From NCBI RefSeq assembly GCF_007475525.1, contig NZ_CP037899.1, forward strand, positions 620,001 through 684,000: DNA of 64,000 nt. Reading direction: 5' to 3'. The notes beneath the pieces are model-generated. The model worked only from the letters and a program-made list of their open reading frames with translations, searched no databases and was not told the DNA's origin. This DNA comes from Methylacidiphilum kamchatkense Kam1. GTDB lineage: Bacteria; Verrucomicrobiota; Verrucomicrobiia; Methylacidiphilales; Methylacidiphilaceae. Of this stretch, positions 47,135 through 56,700 are shown piece by piece (position 1 is the stretch's first letter; every line of letters starts with the position of its first letter). The translations under genes and the position numbers were made by a program.

Positions 47135-47932
47135 ATGAAAAAAAAGCAAATGATAGTTGTTGTTTTTGAAATCTTGCTTTTGTTGACGTATGGATTGTCC
47201 CTTGCTAATAGCCAACATAAGGCTCAGCAAACTAGTAAACCTCCCATATCTCTTGAAGAAATCGTCAGCCGCGCCATTTCTCAAAACGAGCTTATGACCA
47301 AAGCTATGCTTGGGTTGGAATATCAAGAAAAAATTGAACTTCAAAAATTAGACGCTTTTGGAAAGCCTGTGAAGACAGACCGTCTTGAATTTCTAGTCAA
47401 ACCAGGAGAAGGTTTTCTTTTGTCAGCTGATCCAAATAGCGGAACTTTGTCTTTCCGAAAGATGAGCACCAAAGACATTCAAAAAGCTCAGACGGCTAAT
47501 TTAGTCTCAGATTATCTTTCGCTTCGGAACCTTGTTCCCCGATTTAAATTACGCTATGAAGGAATGAACCAATGGCATGGGCTGGCTTCATATATTATTG
47601 GTTTTGATCCAAAACCGAACCAACCTTATCAATCTAAAATAGAAAAGCTGATCAACTCTGTTCAAGGTAAAATATGGATTAGTCAAGATGATTTTTCGGT
47701 CCTGTATGTAGAAGGCAGGCTACCCAAACCGGTGGCTATGGCATGGTTTATTGCGGTTGTCGATAAGCTTGATATCCACTATCACGCCAATGCTGAAAAG
47801 GGTCTTTTTGGATATATGCCCTCTCTTTTCGATCTAGAATACCGACTCAAATATATATTTGGACAAACCCATGCCAGACAGATTATTTCAATGAAAGACT
47901 TTAAATTGCCTCAGCAGATTGGCAGCAACTAA
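47135..47932 (+). CDS. Secreted LolA-like hypothetical protein
   Basis: 265 residues with a signal peptide (MKKKQMIVVVFEILLLLTYG). The mature part resembles outer-membrane lipoprotein-sorting (LolA/LolB-like) beta proteins: YQEKIELQKLDAFGKPVKTD, GKIWISQDDFSVLYVEGRL. The match is weak. It precedes the oxidoreductase gene by 29 bases and may be cotranscribed. Confidence 0.6.
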   Translation: MKKKQMIVVVFEILLLLTYGLSLANSQHKAQQTSKPPISLEEIVSRAISQNELMTKAMLGLEYQEKIELQKLDAFGKPVKTDRLEFLVKPGEGFLLSADPNSGTLSFRKMSTKDIQKAQTANLVSDYLSLRNLVPRFKLRYEGMNQWHGLASYIIGFDPKPNQPYQSKIEKLINSVQGKIWISQDDFSVLYVEGRLPKPVAMAWFIAVVDKLDIHYHANAEKGLFGYMPSLFDLEYRLKYIFGQTHARQIISMKDFKLPQQIGSN

Positions 47933-47961
47933 CAACAAATAACCAAGAACAAAGAGAAACT

Positions 47962-49026
47962 ATGAGCAAGCTGTTTGAGCCTTTTTGCATCCGTTCCGTC
48001 CGTTTTAAAAATAGGATTTTTCTTTCTCCAATGTGTATGTATTCGGCCGAAGAAGGATTTGTAAATGAGTGGCATCTTGTCCATCTAGGTTCAAGAGCTG
48101 TAGGAGGAGTGAGTTTAGTGATGGTTGAAGCGACAGCCGTCAGTCCAGAAGGAAGGATTACCCCTTTTGATTCAGGTATTTGGTCTGATAGGCATATCGA
48201 GCCTTTTATTCCAATCGTCAATTTTATTTCCAAACAAGGCGCGGTTGCTGGGATACAGATTGCTCATGCAGGCAGAAAGGCTTCCACTGATAAGCCATGG
48301 TTTGGAGGGGCTCCAGTTCCTCCTGAAAGAAACGGCTGGATTCCTATAGCCCCAAGCCCTATCCCTTTTGATGCGCTTTCTCCTACCCCCATGGAGATGA
48401 CGCATAAGGATATCCATAGGGTGGAAGAGGATTTTGCCCGAGCGACACAACGGGCAAGAAAAGCTGGATTCCAAGTTTTGGAAATCCATATGGCTCATGG
48501 CTACTTGCTTCATGAATTTCTCTCCCCACTGTCTAATAAGCGGACTGATGAATTTGGAGGAAGTCTAGAAAACAGGATGAGATTTCCTCTTATTGTTGCG
48601 AAGGCTGTCCGATCCCTATGGCCTCAAGAACTCCCTGTTTTTGTTCGCATTTCGGCATCTGATTGGCATAAAGAAGGCTGGGATCTAGAGCAGTCAATTT
48701 CCTTTTGTCATCGGCTTAAAGAGATTGGAATTGATCTGATCGATTGTTCTAGTGGAGGGCTTATTAATGTCCCTATACCGGTTGCTCCTAACTATCAAGT
48801 CCCATTCTCTGCATCGATTCGTAAGCAGGTAGGCATTATGACAGGTGCGGTAGGAATGATCACCGATCCCTGGCAGGCTGAAGGGATTCTTTCTGAAAAT
48901 AAAGCCGATTGCGTTTTTTTAGCTAGGGAGCTACTCAGAGAGCCTTACTGGGTTTTGAAGGCTGCTAATGCCCTGGGAGTCAAAGTTTCATGGCCCTCCC
49001 AGTATTTGCGAGCCAAACCATCGTAA
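47962..49026 (+). CDS. Old yellow enzyme family oxidoreductase (YqjM/NamA type)
   Basis: 354 residues, FMN-binding TIM barrel. Recognisable parts: FKNRIFLSPMCMYSAEEGF, the substrate His-Ala pair in QIAHAGRKAS, EIHMAHGYLLHEFLSPLSNK and VFVRISASDW. Reduces activated double bonds with NAD(P)H. No partner is seen that would fix its substrate. Confidence 0.9.
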   Translation: MSKLFEPFCIRSVRFKNRIFLSPMCMYSAEEGFVNEWHLVHLGSRAVGGVSLVMVEATAVSPEGRITPFDSGIWSDRHIEPFIPIVNFISKQGAVAGIQIAHAGRKASTDKPWFGGAPVPPERNGWIPIAPSPIPFDALSPTPMEMTHKDIHRVEEDFARATQRARKAGFQVLEIHMAHGYLLHEFLSPLSNKRTDEFGGSLENRMRFPLIVAKAVRSLWPQELPVFVRISASDWHKEGWDLEQSISFCHRLKEIGIDLIDCSSGGLINVPIPVAPNYQVPFSASIRKQVGIMTGAVGMITDPWQAEGILSENKADCVFLARELLREPYWVLKAANALGVKVSWPSQYLRAKPS

Positions 49027-49092
49027 TTTTCTTTTTAGAAAAAAGAAATTTTATTTGTAATTGCATATATAGAACCGAGATAATCATAGAGC

Positions 49093-49782
49093 ATGAAAAT
49101 GAGTCCTAAAGATATTAAAATTGCTCCTTCTATTTTGTCTGCTGATTTTTCTCGGTTAGAAGCTCATGCGAAAGAAGCATTAGATGCTGGAGCCGATTGG
49201 CTCCATATTGATGTAATGGATGGTCATTTTGTTCCAAACATTACAATTGGTCCTTTGATTGTTGAAGCTCTTAGAAATTTAAAAAAAGCGACAGGCACAA
49301 CGTTGGATGTGCATTTGATGATTGAAAATCCTGATCGCTATATTCCTGATTTTGTCAAAGCGGGCGCTGATATTATAACTGTTCATGTAGAAACTTGTCC
49401 TCATTTACATCGGACAGTTCAGTTAATCCATGACTTAGGAGTTAGAGCAGGAGTTACATTGAATCCAGCAACTCCCTTGGTGAGCCTTGAAGAAATTATT
49501 TGGTATGCTGATTTGATTCTGATCATGTCGGTAAATCCTGGATTTGGTGGACAGGAGTATATTCCAACTAGTACAAGGAAAGTGGAACGACTCAGGCAGA
49601 TGCTTGATGCGATAAAATCTAAAGCCTGGCTTGAAATTGATGGAGGGGTTAAACCTGCCAATGCTACTGAAATTGTAAGAGCGGGAGCTGATGTGTTGGT
49701 TGCTGGTTCTGCTGTTTTTAAAGGAAATGTCAAAGAAAATATTTTACAACTAAGGGAAAGTATTGAAAAGGCTTTCCCTTGA
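49093..49782 (+). CDS. rpe: Ribulose-phosphate 3-epimerase
   Basis: 229 residues. The catalytic pieces IAPSILSADFSRLEAHAKE, WLHIDVMDGHFVPNITIGP, MSVNPGFGGQ and LEIDGGVKPANA are all present. It interconverts ribulose-5-phosphate and xylulose-5-phosphate in the pentose phosphate pathway and the Calvin cycle. Methylacidiphilum fixes CO2 by the latter, so a Calvin role is plausible. Confidence 0.93.
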   Translation: MKMSPKDIKIAPSILSADFSRLEAHAKEALDAGADWLHIDVMDGHFVPNITIGPLIVEALRNLKKATGTTLDVHLMIENPDRYIPDFVKAGADIITVHVETCPHLHRTVQLIHDLGVRAGVTLNPATPLVSLEEIIWYADLILIMSVNPGFGGQEYIPTSTRKVERLRQMLDAIKSKAWLEIDGGVKPANATEIVRAGADVLVAGSAVFKGNVKENILQLRESIEKAFP

Positions 49783-49844
49783 GATTCGTTTACAGTGGAT
49801 GTAACTAGAAGAGAGACGGAATACAAAAGAAAGGATGCATCCTG

Positions 49845-51248
49845 ATGAACATTGAAGGTGATCAGGTATTGGAAGAAATTTGTAGCTATGCTCTACATAG
49901 CAAAGATTTTAGTGTCAGTGCTATTGAAAATGCCTATCTTTGCTTTTGGGATGCTCTAGCTTGTTTGTTGCATGGGGTTAAATCTGAGGAATGTCGCTGG
50001 AGAATGACCCCACTTTTTGATTCCCCTGGAAGCTGTGTCATTCCAGGGACTTTGCTTAAGGCTGATCCCCTCAATGCTTCCTATGCTATTAGCTGCGCAG
50101 TCCGTTGGCTTGATTATAATGATGCTTGGTTGGCTCAAGAATGGGGGCATCCTTCCGATAATTTGGGTGGAATTTTAGCATGCACCCAGTACATGGAGAG
50201 GACTACAGGGGAAAAGATAAGTGGGTTGAAAATACTGGAATGGATGATCAAAGCTCACGAAATCCAAGGGATCCTTTCCCTAAAAAACTCTTTGAATCGT
50301 TTTGGCTTAGACCATGTTGTCTTTGTTCGCGTGGCTTCGGCAGCCATCGCAACATCCATCCTTGGGGGAGGAGAAAAAGAAGTAATGAGTGCATTAAGCA
50401 ACAGTTTTGTGGATGGAGCTCCCTTAAGAATTTATCGACATGCACCGGCTACTGGATGGAGAAAGTCTTGGGCAGCAGCAGATGCTGTCCGAAGAGCGGT
50501 ATGGTTAGCGTTTATGGCAATCAAAGGGGAAATGGCTTATCCCAATGTGCTGTCTCTTCCTCAATGGGGATTTTCAGATGCTCTGCTAAGAGGAGCACCC
50601 ATCGTTATGGATAGACCGCTTTCGCAGTTTGTCATGGAAAATGTTCTTTTCAAACCTTTTCCAGCAGAATATCATTCCCAGAGTGCAATAGAAGCAGCTT
50701 TGGAACTTAGAGAAGAAGTTCTTCCTAAACTTGAAAAAATACGTCGGATTGAGATTCATACACAGTTGCCGGCGATCAGAATTATTCATAAGCAGGGTCC
50801 TCTTCACAATCCAGCTGATCGTGATCACTGTTTGGAATACATTGTAGCCATCGCGCTGTTGTACGGCAAAGTGACGCAAGATCTATACGAAGATGAGGTG
50901 GCAAGAGATCCGCGGATTGATGCGCTAAGAAAAAAAATGGTAACTATTGAGGATAAGGCCTATACCTCCGATTATTATGATCCAGAAAAGATGGCTGTTC
51001 CTAATGCAATACAAGTGTTTTTTGAAGATGGCACTGCAACGATAAAAAAAGAGATTCTTTATCCCCTTGGCCATCCTAAAAGGAGAAATGAATTTCAAAA
51101 GGTATTGTTGCAGAAGATAGAAAATTCTTTGGATCATCTTTTTTCGGAAGAAAGAAAAAAACAAATTCTTGATCTTTATCTTAGTAAAGAAAAGTTTTTT
51201 AGCAAAAGTTCATCTGAACTGGCTTCTTTATTTGTTCCTGATATCTAG
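49845..51248 (+). CDS. MmgE/PrpD family protein (2-methylcitrate dehydratase-like)
   Basis: 467 residues with the family core: VRWLDYNDAWLAQEWGHPSD (conserved DxN and GHPSD region), SFVDGAPLRIYRHAP and KPFPAEYHSQSAIEAAL. The family dehydrates 2-methylcitrate or related tricarboxylic acids, or isomerises cis-aconitate-like acids. No prpB or prpC neighbours are seen, so the substrate is open. Confidence 0.87.
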   Translation: MNIEGDQVLEEICSYALHSKDFSVSAIENAYLCFWDALACLLHGVKSEECRWRMTPLFDSPGSCVIPGTLLKADPLNASYAISCAVRWLDYNDAWLAQEWGHPSDNLGGILACTQYMERTTGEKISGLKILEWMIKAHEIQGILSLKNSLNRFGLDHVVFVRVASAAIATSILGGGEKEVMSALSNSFVDGAPLRIYRHAPATGWRKSWAAADAVRRAVWLAFMAIKGEMAYPNVLSLPQWGFSDALLRGAPIVMDRPLSQFVMENVLFKPFPAEYHSQSAIEAALELREEVLPKLEKIRRIEIHTQLPAIRIIHKQGPLHNPADRDHCLEYIVAIALLYGKVTQDLYEDEVARDPRIDALRKKMVTIEDKAYTSDYYDPEKMAVPNAIQVFFEDGTATIKKEILYPLGHPKRRNEFQKVLLQKIENSLDHLFSEERKKQILDLYLSKEKFFSKSSSELASLFVPDI

Positions 51249-51684
51249 ATCCTGTTCTTATAAGAGGCATAAATATAAATCAATTCAATGGACAGTTGTT
51301 TCTTCCGATCATGGACACCATGGTCAGTATGCATTTAGGTAAGGTTACTCAACATGGATTTTAGGATTGGAATTTTGGGGCTATTGCTTATTTTGGTTTG
51401 GCTTTAAGCTAGTGCAAGATTGGTTATTGCTCATAAAGACCGATTGGTTTCTCTTTTTATTGCTTGCCTAGGAATCCAAAGTGATTCATTCGGTTAGCTC
51501 TTAAATCATTGACTTTGAAGAAGAATAGAAAAGGAGTGTTAGCGTACATCAATAAAAGCGTCTTCTTATGACCTGTTAACCAACAAAGACCAAGACCATC
51601 CTCTATGTGCTCCAAATAAAATATCTCTTTAAATCTTGTTTTTAAGGAATATATTTTCCAATATTTTCTCTCATAAGGAACATT
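51249..51684. other. Intergenic region, no gene seen
   Basis: 436 bases with no supported frame. Possibly gene remnants; the ribosome site for the next gene is ATAAGGA near 51676. Confidence 0.35.
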
Positions 51685-53088
51685 ATGAACTGGACTATAG
51701 ATCCTACATTTTATCCCTCTGCAAGGTTGGCAATGGATGCTCCACCAGAAAAACTTGCTTATGTAGTTGCTTTTAATCCTAAAGCTCTATCTTCAGATCA
51801 TTCGACTAAAGAAAGAGGAGATGTGTTGGCTGTGATCGATGTGGATCCAGATTCTAAAAGTTACTCTCAAATTCTTAGCTTGTTGGAAATGCCTTACAGC
51901 GGTGATGAATTGCATCATTATGGTTGGAATGCTTGTAGCAGTGCCCTTTGTCCAAATGCTCTCTATCCGCAGCTTGAGAGAAGGTATCTTATAGTACCTG
52001 GATTAAGATCTTCCCGCATTTATATCATCGATACAAAACCTGACCCAAAGTTCCCATCGATTTCCAAGATTATAGAGCCAGAAACATTAATGAAGAGGAC
52101 TGGATATTCCCGACCTCACACTGTCCATTGTGGGCCTGATGGGATTTACATTAGTGCTTTAGGCAACAATAAAGGAGAGGGGCCTGGAGGAATTTTTGTT
52201 ATGGATCATTTTTCTTTTGAGCCTTTAGGCATGTGGGAAATAGACAGAGGGCCTCAATATTATGCTTATGATTTTTGGTGGCATATCAACCAGGATATTC
52301 TCTTGAGTAGTGAATGGGGCACTCCACCAATGATAGAAAATGGGGTTGTGGGCAGCCTTCTAATGGATGGTCAATATGGTCACAGCCTTCATGTTTGGGA
52401 TTTGAGAAAAAGAAAGCATTTAAAAGCTTTAGATTTAGGAAATGAATACCAAATGGCTTTGGAAGTAAGACCTGCACATGATCCTAGAAAGCTCTATGGA
52501 TTTTTGGGAGTAGTAATTTCTAGGAAAGATCTATCCGCTTCCGTGTGGTTATGGTTTAAAGAAAAAAACGATTGGCAGATTAAAAAAGTAATCGAAATTC
52601 CAGCTTTAAAAGCCAACCCTGAAGCGCTCCCCTCTCTCTTACAACCCTTTGGTATGGTACCTCCTTTGGTGACAGACATCGATCTTTCTCTAGATGATAA
52701 ATATCTTTATGTTTCCTGCTGGGGAACTGGGGAACTGCATAAGTATGATGTCAGCGATCCTTTTCATCCTGTTCTTGAAGGGTGTATTAAAATTGGAGGG
52801 ATTGTTGCCAGAACACCGCATCCAAAAGCACCGCAAAAGCCACTTCTTGGTGGTCCTCAAATGGTAGAAATCAGTCGAGATGGTAAAAGAATTTATCTGA
52901 CTAATTCTCTTTACTGGGCTTGGGATGAACAGTTTTATCCAGCGGGAATAGAAGGTTGGTTAGTAAAGATTAAGGCGGAAAGCTTTGAGTTAGAAAAGGA
53001 TTTCTTTGTGGAATTCCCTGGATTTAGGCCTCATCAAGTCCGGCTGCAAGGTGGTGATTCTTCGACAGATTCTTTTTGTTTTCCATGA
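51685..53088 (+). CDS. mtoX: SBP56 family methanethiol oxidase
   Basis: 467 residues of the selenium-binding protein 56 family, now known as methanethiol oxidase. Conserved segments: GDELHHYGWNACSSA (Cys near 90), SRPHTVHCGPDGIYISALG, DFWWHINQDILLSSEWG, FVMDHFSFE and GGPQMVEISRDGKRIYLTNS. The His and Cys fit the copper-site residues. It converts methanethiol to formaldehyde, hydrogen sulfide and H2O2. No signal peptide, so it appears cytoplasmic. The next gene overlaps its stop, so a membrane protein is made with it. Confidence 0.85.
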   Translation: MNWTIDPTFYPSARLAMDAPPEKLAYVVAFNPKALSSDHSTKERGDVLAVIDVDPDSKSYSQILSLLEMPYSGDELHHYGWNACSSALCPNALYPQLERRYLIVPGLRSSRIYIIDTKPDPKFPSISKIIEPETLMKRTGYSRPHTVHCGPDGIYISALGNNKGEGPGGIFVMDHFSFEPLGMWEIDRGPQYYAYDFWWHINQDILLSSEWGTPPMIENGVVGSLLMDGQYGHSLHVWDLRKRKHLKALDLGNEYQMALEVRPAHDPRKLYGFLGVVISRKDLSASVWLWFKEKNDWQIKKVIEIPALKANPEALPSLLQPFGMVPPLVTDIDLSLDDKYLYVSCWGTGELHKYDVSDPFHPVLEGCIKIGGIVARTPHPKAPQKPLLGGPQMVEISRDGKRIYLTNSLYWAWDEQFYPAGIEGWLVKIKAESFELEKDFFVEFPGFRPHQVRLQGGDSSTDSFCFP

Positions 53089-53702
53089 GCATTGAAAGCC
53101 TAGGCTATTATCTTGGGATAGGTATTTTTCACGGACTAAATCCAGCGATGGGTTGGCTTTTTGCGGTTGCTCTTGCCCTACAGCATAATAGTTTCCGATG
53201 GATCATTCGTTCAACTGTAGCCTTGTTAACAGGTCATTTTTTGTCGGTAGGCTCCTATTTTGCCTTCTTCTTGCTTTTGGGCAAATGGGCTTCTTTGCAA
53301 TGGATTAAATGGATGGCCGTTGTAGCTCTTTTCAGTTTTGCCTTTTATTGGCTCGTTCGTTCAAGGCACCCTAAATGGGTTGGGATGAATGTTGGTGTAG
53401 CCGATCTGATCTATTGGTCTTTCCTGATGGCTTCCGCGCATGGGGCTGGTTTGATGCTTCTTGTTGGTTCATCTCTCTGCAGTCGATCCTTTGCTTTTTG
53501 GATACAGCCGACGGGAATTACTGCACAACTTTTTATTCCTCCGATGATCCATACCCTTGGGTATTTTCTAGCGGTGATTAGCATTGCCACTATTGTTTAT
53601 ATGAGTGATCTTTTGAAAATGCTTTATAGAAAATGGATTAATTTTGATCTGCTCTGGTCGGCTGCTCTGTTTGCCGCAGGTACCTGGATTGCTTTAAACT
53701 AG
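53085..53702 (+). CDS. Polytopic membrane protein coupled to the methanethiol oxidase
   Basis: 205 residues with about six membrane helices. It starts with ATG overlapping the TGA of mtoX (a TTG at 53076 is the alternative). Motif IFHGLNPAMGWLFAVALALQ has a His in a membrane helix, and ASAHGAGLML another; such His could bind or transport copper or another metal. No known family assigned with confidence. The tight coupling suggests a role in supply of metal or substrate to the oxidase. Confidence 0.7.
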   Translation: MSIESLGYYLGIGIFHGLNPAMGWLFAVALALQHNSFRWIIRSTVALLTGHFLSVGSYFAFFLLLGKWASLQWIKWMAVVALFSFAFYWLVRSRHPKWVGMNVGVADLIYWSFLMASAHGAGLMLLVGSSLCSRSFAFWIQPTGITAQLFIPPMIHTLGYFLAVISIATIVYMSDLLKMLYRKWINFDLLWSAALFAAGTWIALN

Positions 53703-54080
53703 GAGTATAAATAAAACCAGCAGTTTGGATTTGTTGATTCTCTGAAGAGGTAGGATAAAAATAATCGAGTCTAAAGGCTTCGTTCTAAATACTTGTTAAC
53801 CAACTATCCGTTGTAAAAAGGAAAACTTAGGCTTATAGCTATTGGAATTTGCTCTAGGTGCTAGGATAGCTACTGTTCCTAGCGCAGAAAACAAGTTCCT
53901 CTGCCAGCAGCATTGCGGATTGCTTACATCCAATGAAATTGCGGAACCATTTCTTTGTATTGACTAAAATTGCACCGTCATCCAGAATACTATCAAGACA
54001 ATCCCAGAGACTGTTTCGAAGAAAATCAAAACAAAAAAGAAGACATGCTTGTTTAGGCGTAAGTAAGCTGAAGCATGTTT
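53703..54080. other. Intergenic region with a hairpin
   Basis: 378 bases between two convergent genes. A stem-loop at 53858-53885 pairs GTGCTAGGA with TCCTAGCGC (one G-T pair). It has no T-run. No gene is seen. Confidence 0.35.
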
Positions 54081-54701
54081 TTAGGCAGCGTCTTCCTTGC
54101 TTACGATCTTAAAAGTTTGAGCAGCCACAAAACCGCCTAGGAAATCAGCAATCAGATATAACCAGAGGTTTTTGATTGCCACAAGGCCCAGAGAACAAAT
54201 ACTCAGGGCTACTGCAGGATTGAATACCCCTCCCGAAATGTCTCCCACAGCAAAAGCACCAACCATCACGGTCATCCCGATGGCGAGTCCATAAAAGGAA
54301 TTTCCGGCCGTTCCCTTTGCTGTAGCAACATTGAGAACTACGAATACTAGGGCAAAACTAAAAAGGAATTCTGCTGCAAATGCCGGAAGCAAATCAATAG
54401 ACAGTGGCGTGGATGGAGGCTTTCTAAAAAGCCTAACAAGCTGTGCAGCGGCTAAAGCTCCAAGAAACTGTGAAAACATATAGGGGAGGACATCTTTTGA
54501 ATGGCATCGGCCACGTAACCATACGCCAAGAGTAACTGCTGGATTGAAATGGCCTCCAGAAATATGTCCTCCTGAAAAAATCATAACCATTAAAGCCGAA
54601 CCGATTGCTAAGGGTGGGATTCCACCGCTGCCTAAGACAGTGCACCCAATAGTTAGAACAAGAAAAAAGGTTCCTATAAATTCAACGATGTACTTATTCA
54701 T
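54081..54701 (-). CDS. Aquaporin/glycerol facilitator family channel
   Basis: 206 residues, six membrane helices, with both NPA boxes (GGHFNPAVTLG and GGVFNPAVALS). Start ATG 54701 gives MNKYIVEFIGTFFLVLTIGC, the usual family N-terminus; a longer frame from 54773 is not needed. It passes water or small solutes; selectivity cannot be told. Convergent with the mtoX operon. Confidence 0.88.
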   Translation of the reverse strand: MNKYIVEFIGTFFLVLTIGCTVLGSGGIPPLAIGSALMVMIFSGGHISGGHFNPAVTLGVWLRGRCHSKDVLPYMFSQFLGALAAAQLVRLFRKPPSTPLSIDLLPAFAAEFLFSFALVFVVLNVATAKGTAGNSFYGLAIGMTVMVGAFAVGDISGGVFNPAVALSICSLGLVAIKNLWLYLIADFLGGFVAAQTFKIVSKEDAA

Positions 54702-54796
54702 GATTTGGAAAAAAGAACGATCCGAAAGTTTTGCTAAGAAATGGAAATTATACAAGGCTTTAGTGTTCCACACACAAAAAAAAATAATTCATCTAT

Positions 54797-56212
54797 TTAA
54801 AAACGACTAGGAATGTGGATTTCTTTAAGAAGTAATCTTTCACCCTTATTATTTAGTACAGTGCTTATTCCATAAAAATAGCCGCTACAACCACTAGGGG
54901 TTATTTCTACTAACACATAACCGCGATGCTCGGTATCGTTAAAAAGAATATGAGGGTTCTCTTTAAGAATTTTCTCTTTGCCTTCGATTTTGCCGGCCGG
55001 GGAAGAAATTCCTGCGGTTCCAATTTCGCAGGCTATTTCCTCTCCATCAAGTAGTAGTTTGCCAAAAGAGAACACATGACTATCCCCACTTAGTACAACA
55101 ACATTACGGATCTGATTGTCCCGTATTGTCTTTAAAATCTCTTTCCGTTCCCATGCGAATCCATCCCATTGATCTAAGTTTATGGGCTTGCCTTCTAGTT
55201 TGATATCCATCATCATATCTCCACTAGCAATAAATTTCCATTGAGCATGGCTTAATTTCAAAGATTCAAGGAGCCAATTTCTTTGTTCGGATCCAAGCAT
55301 CGATCTGCCAGGTGCCGATGCCTGCATCGTCGCTTCAACGGGGGCATGGACGGCAGGATGCCACACGTCTTCTTCTCGATATTGTCTGCCATCTGTAAGA
55401 AAACACTCTAGAAGATTACCGATTTTAAAAGACCGGTAAAGTTTCCATTCTTTTTGTTGTCGAATAGGTAAATATTCAAAAAAAGCTTGATAAGCTGCTT
55501 TCATCCGTTCGGGGTTATAGAATGATAGAGCTCTTCCAGCATAATCATTTTGCACCTCATGGTCGTCCCATATGACAACTAGAGGAAAATTTCTTAAGGC
55601 TTCCTGAAGATCAGGATCAGTCCGATAAAGCCTGTGTTTTGCTCGGTAGGTGGCAAGATCAACAGCTATACCTACTGGATCTGGCCTAGCGCAAACCGTT
55701 CCATACACCGGAAATTCATAGATCCAATCACCCAGATGAATAATAAAATCAGGATTGTCTTGTAGCATGTACTTATAGGCTGTATAAAATCCCGCTCCGA
55801 AATGCTGACAGCTGGCAATAGCTATTCGTATCTTTTCAGCTTTTAGCGGCAATGTTTTTGTTCTTCCTATCGGACTAAAATGCCCATTCCAAGACCAACG
55901 GTAATAATAGATCTTTGCAGGTTCGAGGCCTTGCACCTCTTTTTTTAAGGTATAATCGATTTCAGGAGAAGTTGAAACAATACCACTGGTTACAGGTTTT
56001 TTAAATTCAGGATCCAGTGCGACTTCATACTGAACATCAATTCTAGGAATCGAACTTTCAATTCGGCTCCAAAGGATAACAGAGTTTGTGGTGGGATCAC
56101 CACTGGCAACACCATAGGGGAAAAAATTGCCTTCGGTTTTTTCTCCAAATAGAGAAAGAGAAACACAATTAAAAAGACAAAATAGAAAGACTTTATAAAA
56201 CATCGACCTCAT
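54797..56212 (-). CDS. phoD: PhoD-like alkaline phosphatase/phosphodiesterase
   Basis: 471 residues with a Sec-type signal (MFYKVFLFCLFNCVSLSLFG). PhoD family motifs: GVASGDPTTNSVILWSR, HLGDWIYE, IWDDHEVQNDYAG and VVLSGDSHVFSFG, with the Asp, Asn and His ligands of the metal centre. It probably releases phosphate from phosphodiesters outside the cytoplasm. Usual PhoD uses Tat; no twin-Arg is seen here. Confidence 0.85.
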   Translation of the reverse strand: MRSMFYKVFLFCLFNCVSLSLFGEKTEGNFFPYGVASGDPTTNSVILWSRIESSIPRIDVQYEVALDPEFKKPVTSGIVSTSPEIDYTLKKEVQGLEPAKIYYYRWSWNGHFSPIGRTKTLPLKAEKIRIAIASCQHFGAGFYTAYKYMLQDNPDFIIHLGDWIYEFPVYGTVCARPDPVGIAVDLATYRAKHRLYRTDPDLQEALRNFPLVVIWDDHEVQNDYAGRALSFYNPERMKAAYQAFFEYLPIRQQKEWKLYRSFKIGNLLECFLTDGRQYREEDVWHPAVHAPVEATMQASAPGRSMLGSEQRNWLLESLKLSHAQWKFIASGDMMMDIKLEGKPINLDQWDGFAWERKEILKTIRDNQIRNVVVLSGDSHVFSFGKLLLDGEEIACEIGTAGISSPAGKIEGKEKILKENPHILFNDTEHRGYVLVEITPSGCSGYFYGISTVLNNKGERLLLKEIHIPSRF

Positions 56213-56282
56213 AGAAAGAAAAGAAAAAGAGCAATATGATTTTTCTTTTCTTTCTAAAGGTCAGTCGTTAAAAACACACAAT

Positions 56283-56603
56283 CTATTTGATGGTTCTTTT
56301 CCCAGTTAAGCCTTTTTCCATTTCTCCCCCTACATCTTTGAATGACTTTTCCACATCATGGCCAAATTTTTTTGTATCTTTCTTTATTTTTTTCTTCGTT
56401 TTCTTTCCTGTTGTGGCTTTGTGATGATGCTTTTTCCCTTCCTTAGATTGATTTTGGCTGGTGGTTTTTTCTTCCTTTGTAATTCCCTGTGAGTTGGTCT
56501 GGGTTTGAGTGCTTGGTTGAGTGCTTTGTGCTTTTCCACTAATGATTGATACTCCAAAGAAAAGGCTTAATGTAAGGATAAAAACCGTCTTGAAATGTTT
56601 CAT
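56283..56603 (-). CDS. Lys-rich secreted hypothetical protein
   Basis: 106 residues with a signal peptide (about 1-25), then a Gln/Thr/Ser region and a very basic tail (HHHKATTGKKTKKKIKKDTK) ending with KSFKDVGGEMEKGL. It may bind polyanions at the surface. No family known. 70 bases upstream of phoD. Confidence 0.55.
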   Translation of the reverse strand: MKHFKTVFILTLSLFFGVSIISGKAQSTQPSTQTQTNSQGITKEEKTTSQNQSKEGKKHHHKATTGKKTKKKIKKDTKKFGHDVEKSFKDVGGEMEKGLTGKRTIK

Positions 56604-56700
56604 TTGTATTCTCGAAGTTTAAACCCTTTTTTAGGCTTTAGTATTATAATATCTTATAAAACCTTATAAGTAAAGCATATAATAGAGAAGGAGCCTTTTT

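Noticed and set aside
53858-53885. A rho-independent terminator shared by the convergent mtoX and aquaporin genes.
   Set aside because: The stem is good but no T-run follows on either strand, so it is only noted as a hairpin.
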